Below are positions 54,628 through 64,000 of a DNA stretch of 64,000 bases, in pieces. Below the pieces are notes generated by a model. It saw only the letters and a program-made list of their open reading frames with translations, searched no databases and was not told where the DNA came from. The stretch is from Alnus glutinosa. Its lineage: Eukaryota > Streptophyta > Magnoliopsida > Fagales > Betulaceae. The stretch lies in NCBI RefSeq assembly GCF_958979055.1, contig NC_084896.1, forward strand, positions 5,522,501-5,586,500, read 5' to 3'. Position numbers and translations under genes: made by a program. Each line of letters begins with the position of its first letter. Positions within the stretch are counted from its first letter, which is position 1.

Positions 54628-56755
54628 GTGGACCGACACCTCGGCCGGTATCCAAGAGTAGATCATGTATCTCATCGTCATCGTGATGCTAGGATTTTCT
54701 CTCATTTTTCTTACATCTTTTTCTGCGTGTCTTTCTTGGATACAAAGTTTCTGGAAGGAGAGATAGATCATGTATATCGGTGGTCGTCTTTAAAGTGGTA
54801 TTCCATCAATATTCATGTGGCCGGTCCTGGCACGGTCTACCCAAAACGGCTCATTCCTTTTTGGAAATGATTAATTCCCTTGTCTGGTGCCTTCGCAACC
54901 CTAGGCTCTCACATCTACTGTTTGGGTGGGAGGAACGCTGCTCATGAGCCGCTTTGCGACATGTACAAATTACAAGTTACATCCCATGCCACGAAGGAAT
55001 GGGTCCATGTTTCTCCCAGGATGATTTCTGGGAGACATTACGCATCCGCTTCGGTTCTCGGTAGTATGATATATGTTCATAATCATCTCCCATGTGATCA
55101 TACCGATCCTCATTGGTGTGAGGTTTTTGATCATCTCAATAGAAAATGGGAAGCTTTACCTAATCCTCCAGCTTATCTTCAGGAGGGTTTAGTCATTTAT
55201 GCAGCTCTTGATAATCCTGTCGACAGACACCTCTTTTGCTATATTCTAAGAGTATAACATGCAGCATAGATCTTGGAAAGAGCTTGCGCCTGCCAGGCGC
55301 TATCTCCACCCTATGTGTAATTTTTATAGGCTAGAAAGGCCAGTGTAGGAAATACATTATACTAGATCGAACGTAAACATAATTGTTGAGTTTTAAATTA
55401 CTCGCAAGCGCACGAATCATTTGCAATATAGTGTGTCTGCAAGTGCAAGGTCGAATCCATAGAGAATTGCGTTGCGAAAATTAATCTCTATTTAAACTAA
55501 TCATATTTTAACCTAGTTCCAAATTTATGGTTTTTTAACAAAAAAAAAAACATAACCTAAATAAATAAAAAAGATAGGGTTCTAAGGTTCAAGAATCCAC
55601 ACCCACCAAATCATAGTAACATATTCTCATGTTCATCAATACTCATTTGAAGTTCTCACCATACAAATCTTATATTTATTCTACTTTGCTTCAAAAATCG
55701 TTTAACTCATTCAATAAATTCGTTCTTTGCACAAATTACAAAAGATGCCCGGTTTTTCACCAAATCATCAAATATATCCATTGAACAAAATACAATAAAT
55801 ACCCAATGTTTGGATAAATAAAAACTAACCAAACAATTAAATAAGACAACCTCAAATCATAACATGTATCCGGAAATCACAATAGATACCTAAGAATCAT
55901 CTCAATAATGGAATGGAAGTATAACAATTAGAAATCAAAAGCCCATAAAATCAAATAACATAAACTAGCATGAAAACATTGTTGCTCTTCAATAGTGAGG
56001 CTTCATCATCAACCTTAGTTAAGATTTTAGCATCTCATGGCAAAAGAAAGCATAAAAAAACTACAAAAATTCATTAAAAATCAAAGAAACTTACAAAATA
56101 TGAGAGTTCGAAGTGAAAATCACTCAAGGAACCCTAAAAACTAGTGAAAACGGCGCCCTTGGCGCACTGCCAAGCGTTTTGGGTAGTCTCCCCTGAAAAT
56201 GAGAAAAGAGTGGTATTTATAGACAAAAATTAGATCTTCAGCATGCAGGTGACAAGTGTGCGCTCAAGTGCAGGTTAGGTTGCGCTCGAGCGGTTTGTCG
56301 CTTGATTGGAATTAAAGTCGATCGAGCGACTTTTGCTGTTTGATTTTCATCCTCTCCCCATTTCTCTGCAATTACACATGAAAAACTTCATTTTTCTCTC
56401 AATGACCTGCAAAATACTAAAATACTAAAACTAGCCAAAAACATTAGAAAATAACAAAACTAAGAGTTTAACAAATACAAATTAAGGAGTCCAAATATAC
56501 AATATTTATAACTCATCAATAATAAAATCATATTGATTGCCTACGATTTGGATTTGGATGTGCGGCTACAAGGGCCTGTTCAAGGTCTTGAATGTGCTTG
56601 TATCCCATATTGTGAATTCAGTGGAGGACCAGAACTTCCAAGATTGCTCCATCTGAAGAAGAAGAAGAGGTTCTGCATGTTAAAATGTACGGTTGCTGAT
56701 GATCTTCCCTATATGATAATTGATGTTTCTCGTATGCGCGATAAGACTTTAGGTA
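54628..56755 (+). pseudogene. Kelch-repeat protein pseudogene
   Basis: Coding-like segments in order: YRWSSLKWYSINIHVAGPG, an in-frame TGA at 54868-54870, SGAFATLGSHIYCLGG (typical kelch strand plus GG), ISGRHYASASVLGSMIYVH, WCEVFDHLNRKWEALPNPP, a frameshift near 55257, then HRSWKELAPARRYLHP. After a 1.1-kb solo LTR the tail resumes at about 56530 (LPYMIIDVSRMRDKTLG) and is cut by the CACTA element at 56756. Plant proteins of this type resemble F-box/kelch or simple kelch proteins. It is plainly dead: stop, frameshift and two insertions. Confidence 0.75.
55384..56518. mobile_element. Solo LTR, 1135 bp, TSD ATAAT
   Basis: It starts TGTTGAGTTTTAAATTACTC and ends TATTTATAACTCATCA, with tips complementary over about 16 bases. 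It is flanked by ATAAT at 55379-55383 and 56519-56523. No coding. It interrupts the kelch pseudogene. Orientation is not decided. Confidence 0.8.
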
Positions 56756-56775
56756 CACTACAAAAATCGCTGCAG

Positions 56776-57116
56776 TTTGACACGTGTCTACAGTACCCGT
56801 TACTGTAGACACGCGTCAAATTTGACACGTGTCACAAGTGACACGTGTCAAATTGTGCAAGCGTCACAAATGGACACGCGTATGAAATACACGTGTCCAA
56901 TTGGACACGTGTATTTTATACGCGTGTCCATTTGGACACGAGTATAAAATACTCGTGCCTAACTGGACACGTGTCTTATTACACGTGTCCATTTGGACAC
57001 GAGTATAAAATACTCGTGTCGAACTGGACACGTGTAATAAGACACGTGTCCAATTGGACACGTGTATTTCATACGCGTGTCCACTTGCACACGTGTATTT
57101 TTACACGTGGCAAATT
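56776..57116. repeat. CACTA subterminal array of GACACGTGTC motifs
   Basis: About a dozen copies of the palindrome ACACGTGT plus variants (ACACGCGT, ACACGAGT) occur in both orientations, each next to CCAATTGG or CCATTTGG linkers. CACTA elements use subterminal repeats to bind their TNP1-type protein. Each ACACGTGT also contains the plant G-box CACGTG. Confidence 0.8.
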
Positions 57117-57654
57117 GGTATTTTTTGCCAAAATAAACATTAAAAAAAAAATCAGTGTTGTATTAATTTTTTAAAATTAAAAAAAAAAATTAAACTCATT
57201 ATCTTATTAATCATACAAATCTTTGAAAATACGGTGTACATAACTTATACACATAAAATTAAGTTTGAAAAGTATATGCTATATGTAAATTTTATATTTG
57301 AAATTTATACTTTTTAGGTTCTTTATTTATATGTATATAGTATACTATATTGTACTATATACATAATTAACCAAATTTGGTGCTATATATCTAATTAAAC
57401 CAAATAGTTCAAATTAGGGTTCAGTTTTGTACACCATCTACGTTTAGAAACAAAAAAAAAAAAATTTAAACATAACAAAGTTAAAAAACCTATAATTAAT
57501 ACTATATATATAGATATGCATGCATGTAAACGGTTTAGAAATTATATACAGTAACCTTTTTATTTATGGCTATATATAGTAAATGCAATTATTTTTAGAA
57601 TTCTGCGCTACATAATGAATTAAATACTTATAGTTTAGTCCCTCATATAGTACA
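57117..57654. other. A/T-rich CACTA interior, no gene seen
   Basis: A/T-rich non-coding DNA with short A runs and TATATA phrases. No coding or repeat unit stands out. Confidence 0.4.
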
Positions 57655-58240
57655 TATATACATTTAGGGTTTATGGCTATATATAGTACATACCCTTAGG
57701 GTTAGGGTTTATAGCTATATATAGTATATACACTTAGGGCTAGGGTTTATACCTATATATAGTATATATACTTAGGATTATGGTTTATCGATATATATAG
57801 TATATACACTTACGGTTTGGGTTTTAGGGTTTATAGGTATATATAATATATACACTTAGGGCTATGAATTATAATTTAATTGATTTTACGTTTAATGAAT
57901 AATAATGTCAATATATTTTTCACGTTTCATTATTGTACATTTTTAAATATATATATATATTAAATCATGAGCAGTTCAAAATTAAATAAAACCGATATAT
58001 ATAGTATATACACTTAAACTTATGATTTATAGGTATATATAGTATACATACTTAGGGTTAGGGTTTATCGCTATATATAGTATATACACTTAGGGTTAGG
58101 GTTTATAGCTATATATAGTATATACTTAGGGTTAAGGTTTATCGCTATATATAGTATATACACTTAGGGTTAGGGTTTTATGTTGTATAGGTATATATAA
58201 TAAATACACTTAAAGCTATCATAAACTTAAACCCTAAACC
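57655..58240 (+). repeat. Minisatellite with TTAGGG-type core, about 38 bp
   Basis: Units of about 38 bases contain CTTAGGGTTAGGGTTTATAG followed by CTATATATAGTATATAC. Around ten imperfect copies, interrupted near 57860-58010 by A/T-rich DNA. The GGG strand is on the plus strand here, opposite to the CCCTAAA blocks downstream. Confidence 0.75.
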
Positions 58241-58580
58241 CTAAGAAAGTCAAACCCTAAACCCTAAACCCTAATCCTATATCCTTAAAAAAAATAAATA
58301 AATAAATAAAAAAAATCCTACAATTTCTAAAACCAAACCCTAACCTTAAACCATAACGAACCCTAAACCCTAAACCCTAAGAAAAAAAAAACCTACACTT
58401 TCTAAAAAAAGAAACCCTAACACTAAAAACTAAAATCCTAACCTTAAACCCTAAACCATAAACCCTTAAACAAAAATATCCTAGACTTTCTAAAAAAAAA
58501 AATTCCTAACACTAAAAACAAAAATCCTAACCTTAAACCCTAAACCCTAAGAAACTAAAACCCTAAACCCTAACAATTTT
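58215..58580 (-). repeat. Short telomere-like CCCTAAA block
   Basis: Scattered AAACCCTAAACCCTAA runs alternate with A runs and 'CCTACACTTTCTAAAAAA' phrases. It follows directly after the TTAGGG-oriented minisatellite, so the telomere-like strand switches orientation near 58215. Confidence 0.75.
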
Positions 58581-58590
58581 TTACGTTGTT

Positions 58591-58630
<40 letters not shown>

Positions 58631-59195
58631 TTTTTTTTTAATTACATACAATTTCTACAATGGGGGACGTGTATTTTAATTACACGTCTCCCGCGCGCCG
58701 CCATTTTAAAATTCAAAATAATATATAGTACATATACTTAGGGTTAGGGTAGTATAGTATATATACTTATACTTAGTGTCATGATTTAAATTTAGGGTTT
58801 ATATTTAGTTTTAATTTATAGTTTATGTTTTAGGTCTTAGGGTTTAGCAATGTGTACATGCAGTACATGCAGTGCATACACGTTATGGGTTGCATGGGTT
58901 TATATAAAATATATATAATATATTAAATATATATATATATAATATATTAAAAAAAAATAAAAAAAAATGACATTTGAGACGTGTATTTACATACACGTCC
59001 CCAATTGGGCACGTGTACTACGTACACGTGTCCAATTGATTGGCCAGGTACTGCGCGGGAATTCTCCCGCGCGCCACCTGGCCAATCTTATGATATAATT
59101 TAGCTTTATATATTATATTTAAATTATATATTATTCAAATTATATACTTTTTTAAATATATTTTAAATTTTAAATTTTATATTTAATTTATATAA
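58581..59195. other. CACTA interior with a G/C-rich palindrome
   Basis: A (TA)n run lies near 58594-58625, and cut-down copies of the subterminal motif occur at 58665-58690 and 58975-59035 (GACGTGTATTT...ACACGTC). A hairpin at 59037-59091 is listed separately. No gene is seen. Confidence 0.45.
59037..59091. repeat. Palindrome GATTGGCCAGGT...ACCTGGCCAATC
   Basis: Twelve-base perfect outer arms enclose a second palindrome (GCGCGGGAATTCTCCCGCGC). The G/C-rich core is striking in A/T-rich surroundings. A related CCCGCGCGCC phrase occurs at about 58688. Confidence 0.8.
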
Positions 59196-59234
59196 AAGAA
59201 ATGGGTAGCTTCCAGAGGAAGCTACCCATTTCTT
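59196..59234. repeat. Perfect 18-bp hairpin with 3-base loop
   Basis: AAGAAATGGGTAGCTTCC and GGAAGCTACCCATTTCTT are exact complements around AGA. A TATATAAA motif lies immediately upstream (59190-59197) and a CT-rich stretch follows. It could be the 5' end of the transposon transcript or a protein-binding palindrome. Function not established. Confidence 0.85.
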
Positions 59235-59240
59235 ACGTAA

Positions 59241-59256
59241 ATCTCTCTCTCTCTGA

Positions 59257-59340
<84 letters not shown>

Positions 59341-59585
59341 CGAGCTCTGGCCGGCGACAGCCCATTCCAGTGCTCTCTGCCGGCGACCCTCCCTCTCTCT
59401 CGCTCTCCCTAGCTCTCTCACCTCCCGTTCCGGCCAGTACTGTCCGGTACCGGCTCTCTCTCTCTCTCTCTCTCTCTCTCTAGCTCTCTCTCTCTCTCAG
59501 CTCTCGCCACTGTCCCCCGCCCACCACAGCCCTCGCGTCCGTTCAAGGTATTCCCTCCACTTCCTCTCACTCTCACTCATCTTCT

Positions 59586-59640
<55 letters not shown>
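59241..59640 (+). repeat. CT/TC microsatellite clusters
   Basis: Three long (CT)n runs (about 59256-59337, 59455-59510, 59588-59641) are separated by C-rich sequence. Open frames here encode Ser/Leu strings and are compositional. CT-rich tracts are common in plant 5' leaders, so this may be the leader of the transposon gene. Confidence 0.8.
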
Positions 59641-59645
<5 letters not shown>

Positions 59646-59733
59646 TTACAGTGCATATCTGTTCTAACATTTTCAGCTTTAATTTTTTTTTTTTTTTTTT
59701 CTGTCAAAAATTCCAGGTACACGTACAAGCTTG

Positions 59734-59750
59734 CACTACAAAAATCACTG
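59734..59750 (+). other. Second CACTA-type terminus-like sequence
   Basis: CACTACAAAAATCACTG closely matches the 5' tip at 56756 over its first 13 bases. No subterminal motif array follows. It may be the edge of a nested or recombined CACTA copy, or coincidence. Confidence 0.35.
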
Positions 59751-60529
59751 TGAGTTATTTTTATTTTTGTTTTGAATTTTTTGCTATAAGTTTGTATATT
59801 TTATTAATTTTTTTTGTGATATTTGTCTAATTTTTTTCATTGTCTAGTTTGTGGAAATATGGAATATATACTTGTAGATTTTTTATTACTGATTTTTTAT
59901 TACTGAATCATTGTCTAGTTGGTGGAAATATGGAAAATATGGAATATGGAAATATGGAATTTATTGGTGATTATATTTAATTTTTTTTAAAAAAAACTCT
60001 TGATGTGAGGATATTTGAGATATATTTTAGTGTGCTACTATGGATTTAATGTGCTATTGTGAATTTTGGTATTTTTATGAAGTGGCAAAAAGAAAAAATA
60101 TCCGCTATCATTTTAATTTTATAAAAATATGATCGTGAGCAATAATGGCAAAGTAAAATTAAAATACAAAATTATAATCAACATATTGTGCTATGAATAT
60201 ATATAAATTGTGGGGAAAATAAATTGTGCTACTAATATATATAAATTGTGGTATTTTCGGGAAAAAAAAAAACCAAAAAACAAATATTCCACTGTCCACC
60301 ATTTACAATCATATTCGTAAAAAAAACCTTAAAACAAACGTCATAAATCATCAATTGCGACGAATTTGTTTTTTATCTTCCATTTTTAACGTTAACTATT
60401 CATGTGAAGAGACTACAGATTTATAAGAAGAATTTGGTATCTTCGGATAAAAAAACTCAAAAAAAAAAAAAACTAAAATTTCTCTCATATGCATATATAA
60501 ACTTTATATCCTAAAATCATAACCATAAA
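59751..60529. other. A/T-rich CACTA interior, no gene seen
   Basis: Low-complexity A/T-rich DNA with local duplications (for example ATATGGAATAT, TATATATAAATTGTGG). No coding is supported. Confidence 0.4.
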
Positions 60530-62415
60530 ACCAACACAATAATAAACCCTTAAATAAACTTTGAATCCTATACGTTCTAAAAAAAAACCCTTATCCTAAA
60601 CCCTAAACCCTAAGCCCTAAAAAAAAATCCTACACTTTCTAAAAAAAACCTAAACTGCTAAACCCTAAACCCTAACAAACCCTAAACTCTTATAAAAAGA
60701 ATAAAATAAAACCCTAAACCCTTTAAAAAAAAAATAAAAACTTACTACACTTTCGAAAAAAAAAACGAAAACCCTAAACCCTAATCCTAAATCCTTACAA
60801 AAAAAGATTCCTACACTTTCTTAAAAAAAACTCTTAACCCTAAACCCTAAACCGTAACAAACCCTAAACCCTAAAACCCTAAACCCTAAACCCTAATCGC
60901 TTTAAACCAAAATAAAACCCTAAATCGTAAACCCTAAACCCTTAAAAAATTAAAACCTAAAACCCTAAACCCTAACCCTAGACCCTAGACCCTAACAAAC
61001 CCTAAACCCTAAACCGTAAAAAAAAAAAAAAAAAAAAAACCTAAAACCCTAAACCCTAGACCCTAACAAACCCTAAACCCTAAACCATAAACCCTAAAAC
61101 CCTAAACCCTAAACCCTAATCGCTTAAAAAAAAAAAAACCCTAAATCCTAAACCCTAAACCCTTGAAAAAAAAAATTTACCTAAAACCCTAAACCCTAAT
61201 CGCTTAAAAAAAAAAACCTAAAACCCTAAACCCTAACCCTAGACCCTAGACCCTAACAAACCCTAAACCCTAAACCCTAAAAAAAAAAAAAACCTAAAAC
61301 CCTAAACCCTAGACCCTAACAAACCCTAAACCCTAAACCATAAACCCTAAAACCCTAAACCCTAAACCCTAATCGCTTAAAAAAAAAAACCTAAAACCCT
61401 AAACCCTAACCCTAGACCCTAGACCCTAACAAACCCTAAACCCTAAACCCTAAAAAAAAAAAAAACCTAAAACCCTAAACCCTAGACCCTAACAAACCCT
61501 AAACCCTAAACCATAAACCCTAAAACCCTAAACCCTAAACCCTAATCGCTTAAAAAAAAAAACCCTAAATCCTAAACCCTAAACCCTTGAAAAAAAAAAT
61601 TTTACCTACAACCCTAAACCCTAATCGCTTAAAAAAAAAAAACCTAAAACCCTAAACCCTAACCCTAGACCCTAGACCCTAACAAACCCTAACCGTAAAC
61701 TCTAAACCCTAAACCCTAAACCCTAAACCCTAAACCCTAAACCCTAACAAACCCTAAATCCTAAACCCTAAACCCTAAAAAAAAAATAACCTACACTTTC
61801 TAAAAAAAATACCCTAACCCTAAACCCTAAAAAAAAATCCTACACTTTCTAGGAAAAAAACCCTAACCCTAAACCTTAAACCCTAACTCCTAAACCCTAA
61901 ACCTTAAAAAAAAAAAATAACCTACACTTTCTAAAAAAATACCCTAACCCTAAACCGAAAAAAAAAAAATTCCTACACTTTCTAGGAAAAAAACCCTAAC
62001 CCTAAACCTTAAACCCTAACACTAAACCCTTAAAAATAAAAAAAACAAAATCCTACACTTTTAAAGAAACAAATAAAACCTAACCCTAAACCCTAACAAA
62101 CCCTAACCCTAAACCCTTTAAAAGAATAAAAAAAATAAAAACACTTACACTTTCTAAAAAAAAACTAAAACCCTACATAAAATAATCCTACACTTTCAAA
62201 ACAAAAAATACCCTAAACCCTAACAAACCATAACCCTAACCCTAAACCCTTAAAAATAAAAAATGAAATAATCCTACACTTTCTAAAAAATAAAACCCTA
62301 ATTAGGGTTATAACCCTAAACCCTAACCCTAAACCCTTTTAAAAAAAAAATAAAACAATTTCTTACACTTTATAAAAAAAAAAAAAACAAAACTCCTAAA
62401 CTCTAGCCATAAACC
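60530..62415 (-). repeat. Degenerate telomere-like array with higher-order repeats
   Basis: About 1.9 kb of AAACCCTAAACCCTAA units is interspersed with A runs, CCTAGACCCTAGACC variants and 'CCTACACTTTCT' phrases. The marker AATCGCTT recurs at 60895, 61118, 61198, 61371, 61544 and 61623: spacings 223, 80, 173, 173 and 79. Blocks of about 173 and 80 bases therefore repeat as larger units, which needs local unequal exchange or slippage. The CCCTAAA strand is on plus. Confidence 0.85.
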
Positions 62416-62532
62416 CTTTAAAAGGGAAATAAATTCGTACACCCCATGTTGCGTGACATGCACTATATTTGTACACGTTTATACTGTAAGCCGTATGATT
62501 TGTCTTGTCCTCTTAACCCTATACAGATAAAC

Positions 62533-63855
62533 ATGGACAAGTCTTGGATGTCAACACCTAGGGGTACGACACGGTATAACGATGGGTGTAGGGCGTTTGT
62601 GGCATTTGCCGTTAGTAATTGTACGGCCGGCGATGGAAAAATTTACTGCCCATGCAAGTATTGTCGAAATAACCAGCGTCACACTCCTGAGTACGTTCTT
62701 GCCCACCTGACTGGAGGTCGGGGGATGAATCCGGGATACAATTTGTGGTATATGCACGGTGAGACTACGACTGGTTCCGCTATTCCTGGTCAGTGTTCGA
62801 GTCATCACAGTGGCACAGAGGCCGCTGACCGTAGCACTGAACATGGTGATCATGTCACAGAACATGAGGGTGTCGCCGTGGAACAGGATGATAACATGCA
62901 CGCCATGTTGCGTGACGCCTTCGGCGTGCACGATGTTCCTGAAGGGGTCAGTACTCTTCCGCAACAAGTTGATGAAGATACCTCGTGCGGGGACGCATTG
63001 AAGTACCAAGAGCTGTTAAAGACTGCCGAGAAGCCCCTTCACCCTGGTACGAAGCACAGTAAATTGAGTGCTACTGTACACATGTACAACTTGAAGTGCG
63101 TTGGAGGTATTAGTAACAAGATATTTTCAGACATTCTCGAATTCATCAATCAGTTGTTGCCTCCTTGCGATGAGGCATTGCCAGATAACACGTATGAGGC
63201 GAAAAAGTTCCTAAGTGGCATGGGTCTGGGGTATGAGAAGATTCCGGCGTGCCGTAATGACTGTATGTTATTCTGGAAAGACAATAAAGAATTAGATTCA
63301 TGTACCGTATGTGGAGAGTCTAAGTGGAGGGCTGATACACATGTAGATGATGATGGTGAGATCATATCAGCGAGAAAAAAACGTCCGGTGAAGATCTTGA
63401 GGTGGTTTCCACTCATCCCACGGTTGCAGAGGTTATTCATGTCTGAGCATACTGCGCCCCATATGAGATGGCATGCAGAAGGCCGCACTAGGGATGGCGT
63501 ATTGAGGCACCCGGCCGACGGTGAGGCATGGAGATCGTTTGACATTTTACACCCAGATTTTATGGCAGAGAGTAGGAACGTCCGGCTTGGTTTGACAGCA
63601 GATGGATTTAATCCATTTGGGAACATGAGCACATCCCACAGCACATGGCCCGTAATGCTTGTGCCGTACAATTTGCCACCTTGGATGTGCATGAAACAGT
63701 CGTCCTTCATCCTTTCCATGGTTATCCCTGGACCGAGCTCACCAGGTATGGATATTGATGTTTACCTTCAGCCATTGATTGATGAGTTGCTGGAACTGTG
63801 GAATGTAGGGGTACGAACATTCGATGCTTCAAAGAAGGAAAATTTTATTATGTGA
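62533..63855 (+). pseudogene. CACTA transposase (TNP2-like), disrupted
   Basis: The preferred start is MDKSWMSTPRG at 62533, the usual beginning of the transposase-associated domain (PF13963), with cysteines in CPCKYCRN. From about residue 165 it reads as the transposase family 21 domain (PF02992): ACRNDCMLFW, CTVCGESKW, RWFPLIPRLQRLF, MRWHAEGR and NVRLGLTADGFNPFGNMS. The frame stops at TGA 63853, and TAG follows two codons later. The normal continuation LMWTINDFPAYADLSGW is in the same register from 63862 to beyond the window edge. Both stops can be explained as C-to-T changes. Such proteins cut and join the element ends. Confidence 0.85.
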
Positions 63856-63861
63856 TCTTAG

Positions 63862-64000
63862 TTGATGTGGACGATAAACGACTTTCCAGCGTATGCAGAT
63901 TTATCTGGTTGGCCTAACAGGGGTGCGAAGGCATGTCCTTGCTGTATGCAATCGACGCGTTCTATACGCTTAAAGAACGGATGCAAATTTTGCTATATGG
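63862..64000 (+). pseudogene. CACTA transposase continuation, runs off window
   Basis: The same register as the preceding frame reopens after the two stops with LMWTINDFPAYADLSGWPN, then KACPCCMQST. These are standard parts of the transposase core. It is cut by the end of the window. Confidence 0.8.

Larger units (their letters stand above)
56756..64000 (+). mobile_element. CACTA (En/Spm) transposon, 5' part
   Basis: It begins CACTACAAAAATCGCTGCAG directly after the kelch fragment; the preceding GTA is the candidate 3-bp target repeat. It contains a subterminal motif array, about 5 kb of repeat-rich non-coding DNA and a TNP2-like transposase near the right edge. The 3' terminus is outside the window, so its size is more than 7.2 kb. 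Disabled transposase stops suggest a non-autonomous copy. Confidence 0.85.

Noticed and set aside
56845-57174. 109-codon frame with repeated HVSNWTRV-like text
   Set aside because: Translation of the palindromic subterminal repeats; similar frames exist on both strands.
59201-59830. 209-codon Ser/Leu-rich frame
   Set aside because: A product of the CT microsatellites; the residue pattern is purely the dinucleotide repeat.
60530-62415. A real chromosome end
   Set aside because: The repeats are degenerate, broken by A runs, and followed by transposase coding sequence. They are interstitial.

Overview
The window is nuclear DNA of a flowering plant. The evidence is plant-only gene families (DUF241, CHX cation/H+ exchangers, kelch), plant LTR retrotransposons with 5-bp target duplications, a CACTA transposon, and TTTAGGG/CCCTAAA telomere-type repeats. 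Codon use and gene type fit a eudicot. I cannot name the species.

The host backbone is a tandemly amplified cluster of two unrelated gene families. Intronless DUF241 genes lie on the + strand at 154-1041, 3138-4022 and 29991-30896. Damaged copies lie at 23009-23284, 31750-32091 plus 42524-43084, 50790-52038 and 53068-53948. Three-exon CHX-type exchanger genes lie on the - strand at 25784-28881 and 46749-49760, with truncated copies at 5645-6440 and 20990-21804. In three places a CHX copy and a DUF241 copy stand head to head about 1-1.2 kb apart, so the duplicated unit is a divergent CHX/DUF241 module. Intact members are DUF241 A, B and C and both long CHX genes. A decayed kelch-repeat gene follows at 54.6-56.75 kb.

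Mobile DNA fills most of the rest. From 7.8 to 9.15 kb there is a small non-autonomous LTR element that carries a captured piece of a prefoldin subunit 6 coding sequence and ends in an inverted LTR. From 9.85 to 21 kb an old copy of a giant LTR-like repeat is split by two younger copies of its own family (11252-15623 and 16124-20586), each with its own 5-bp target duplication. From 32092 to 42523 there is a young 10.4-kb Ty3/Gypsy element of Tat type. It has 634-bp LTRs with 4 differences, dual RNase H, a leaky-type stop between gag-pro and pol, 145-bp tandem repeats, and a long antisense gene that appears to contain a GC-AG intron. The centre of its gag has been replaced by 100 bp of its own LTR. 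Solo LTRs with exact duplications sit at 50822-51170 and 55384-56518. A Cassandra-like 5S-bearing LTR lies near 43.5 kb, and foldback MITEs lie near 24.5 and 44.3 kb.

From 56756 to the right edge lies the 5' part of a CACTA (En/Spm) transposon inserted in the kelch pseudogene. It has an array of ACACGTGT subterminal motifs, telomere-like minisatellites, about 1.8 kb of degenerate CCCTAAA repeats with higher-order structure, and a TNP2-type transposase broken by two stop codons.

All alignments, counts and splice sites were made by eye. Domain names rest on motif recognition, not on a database search.
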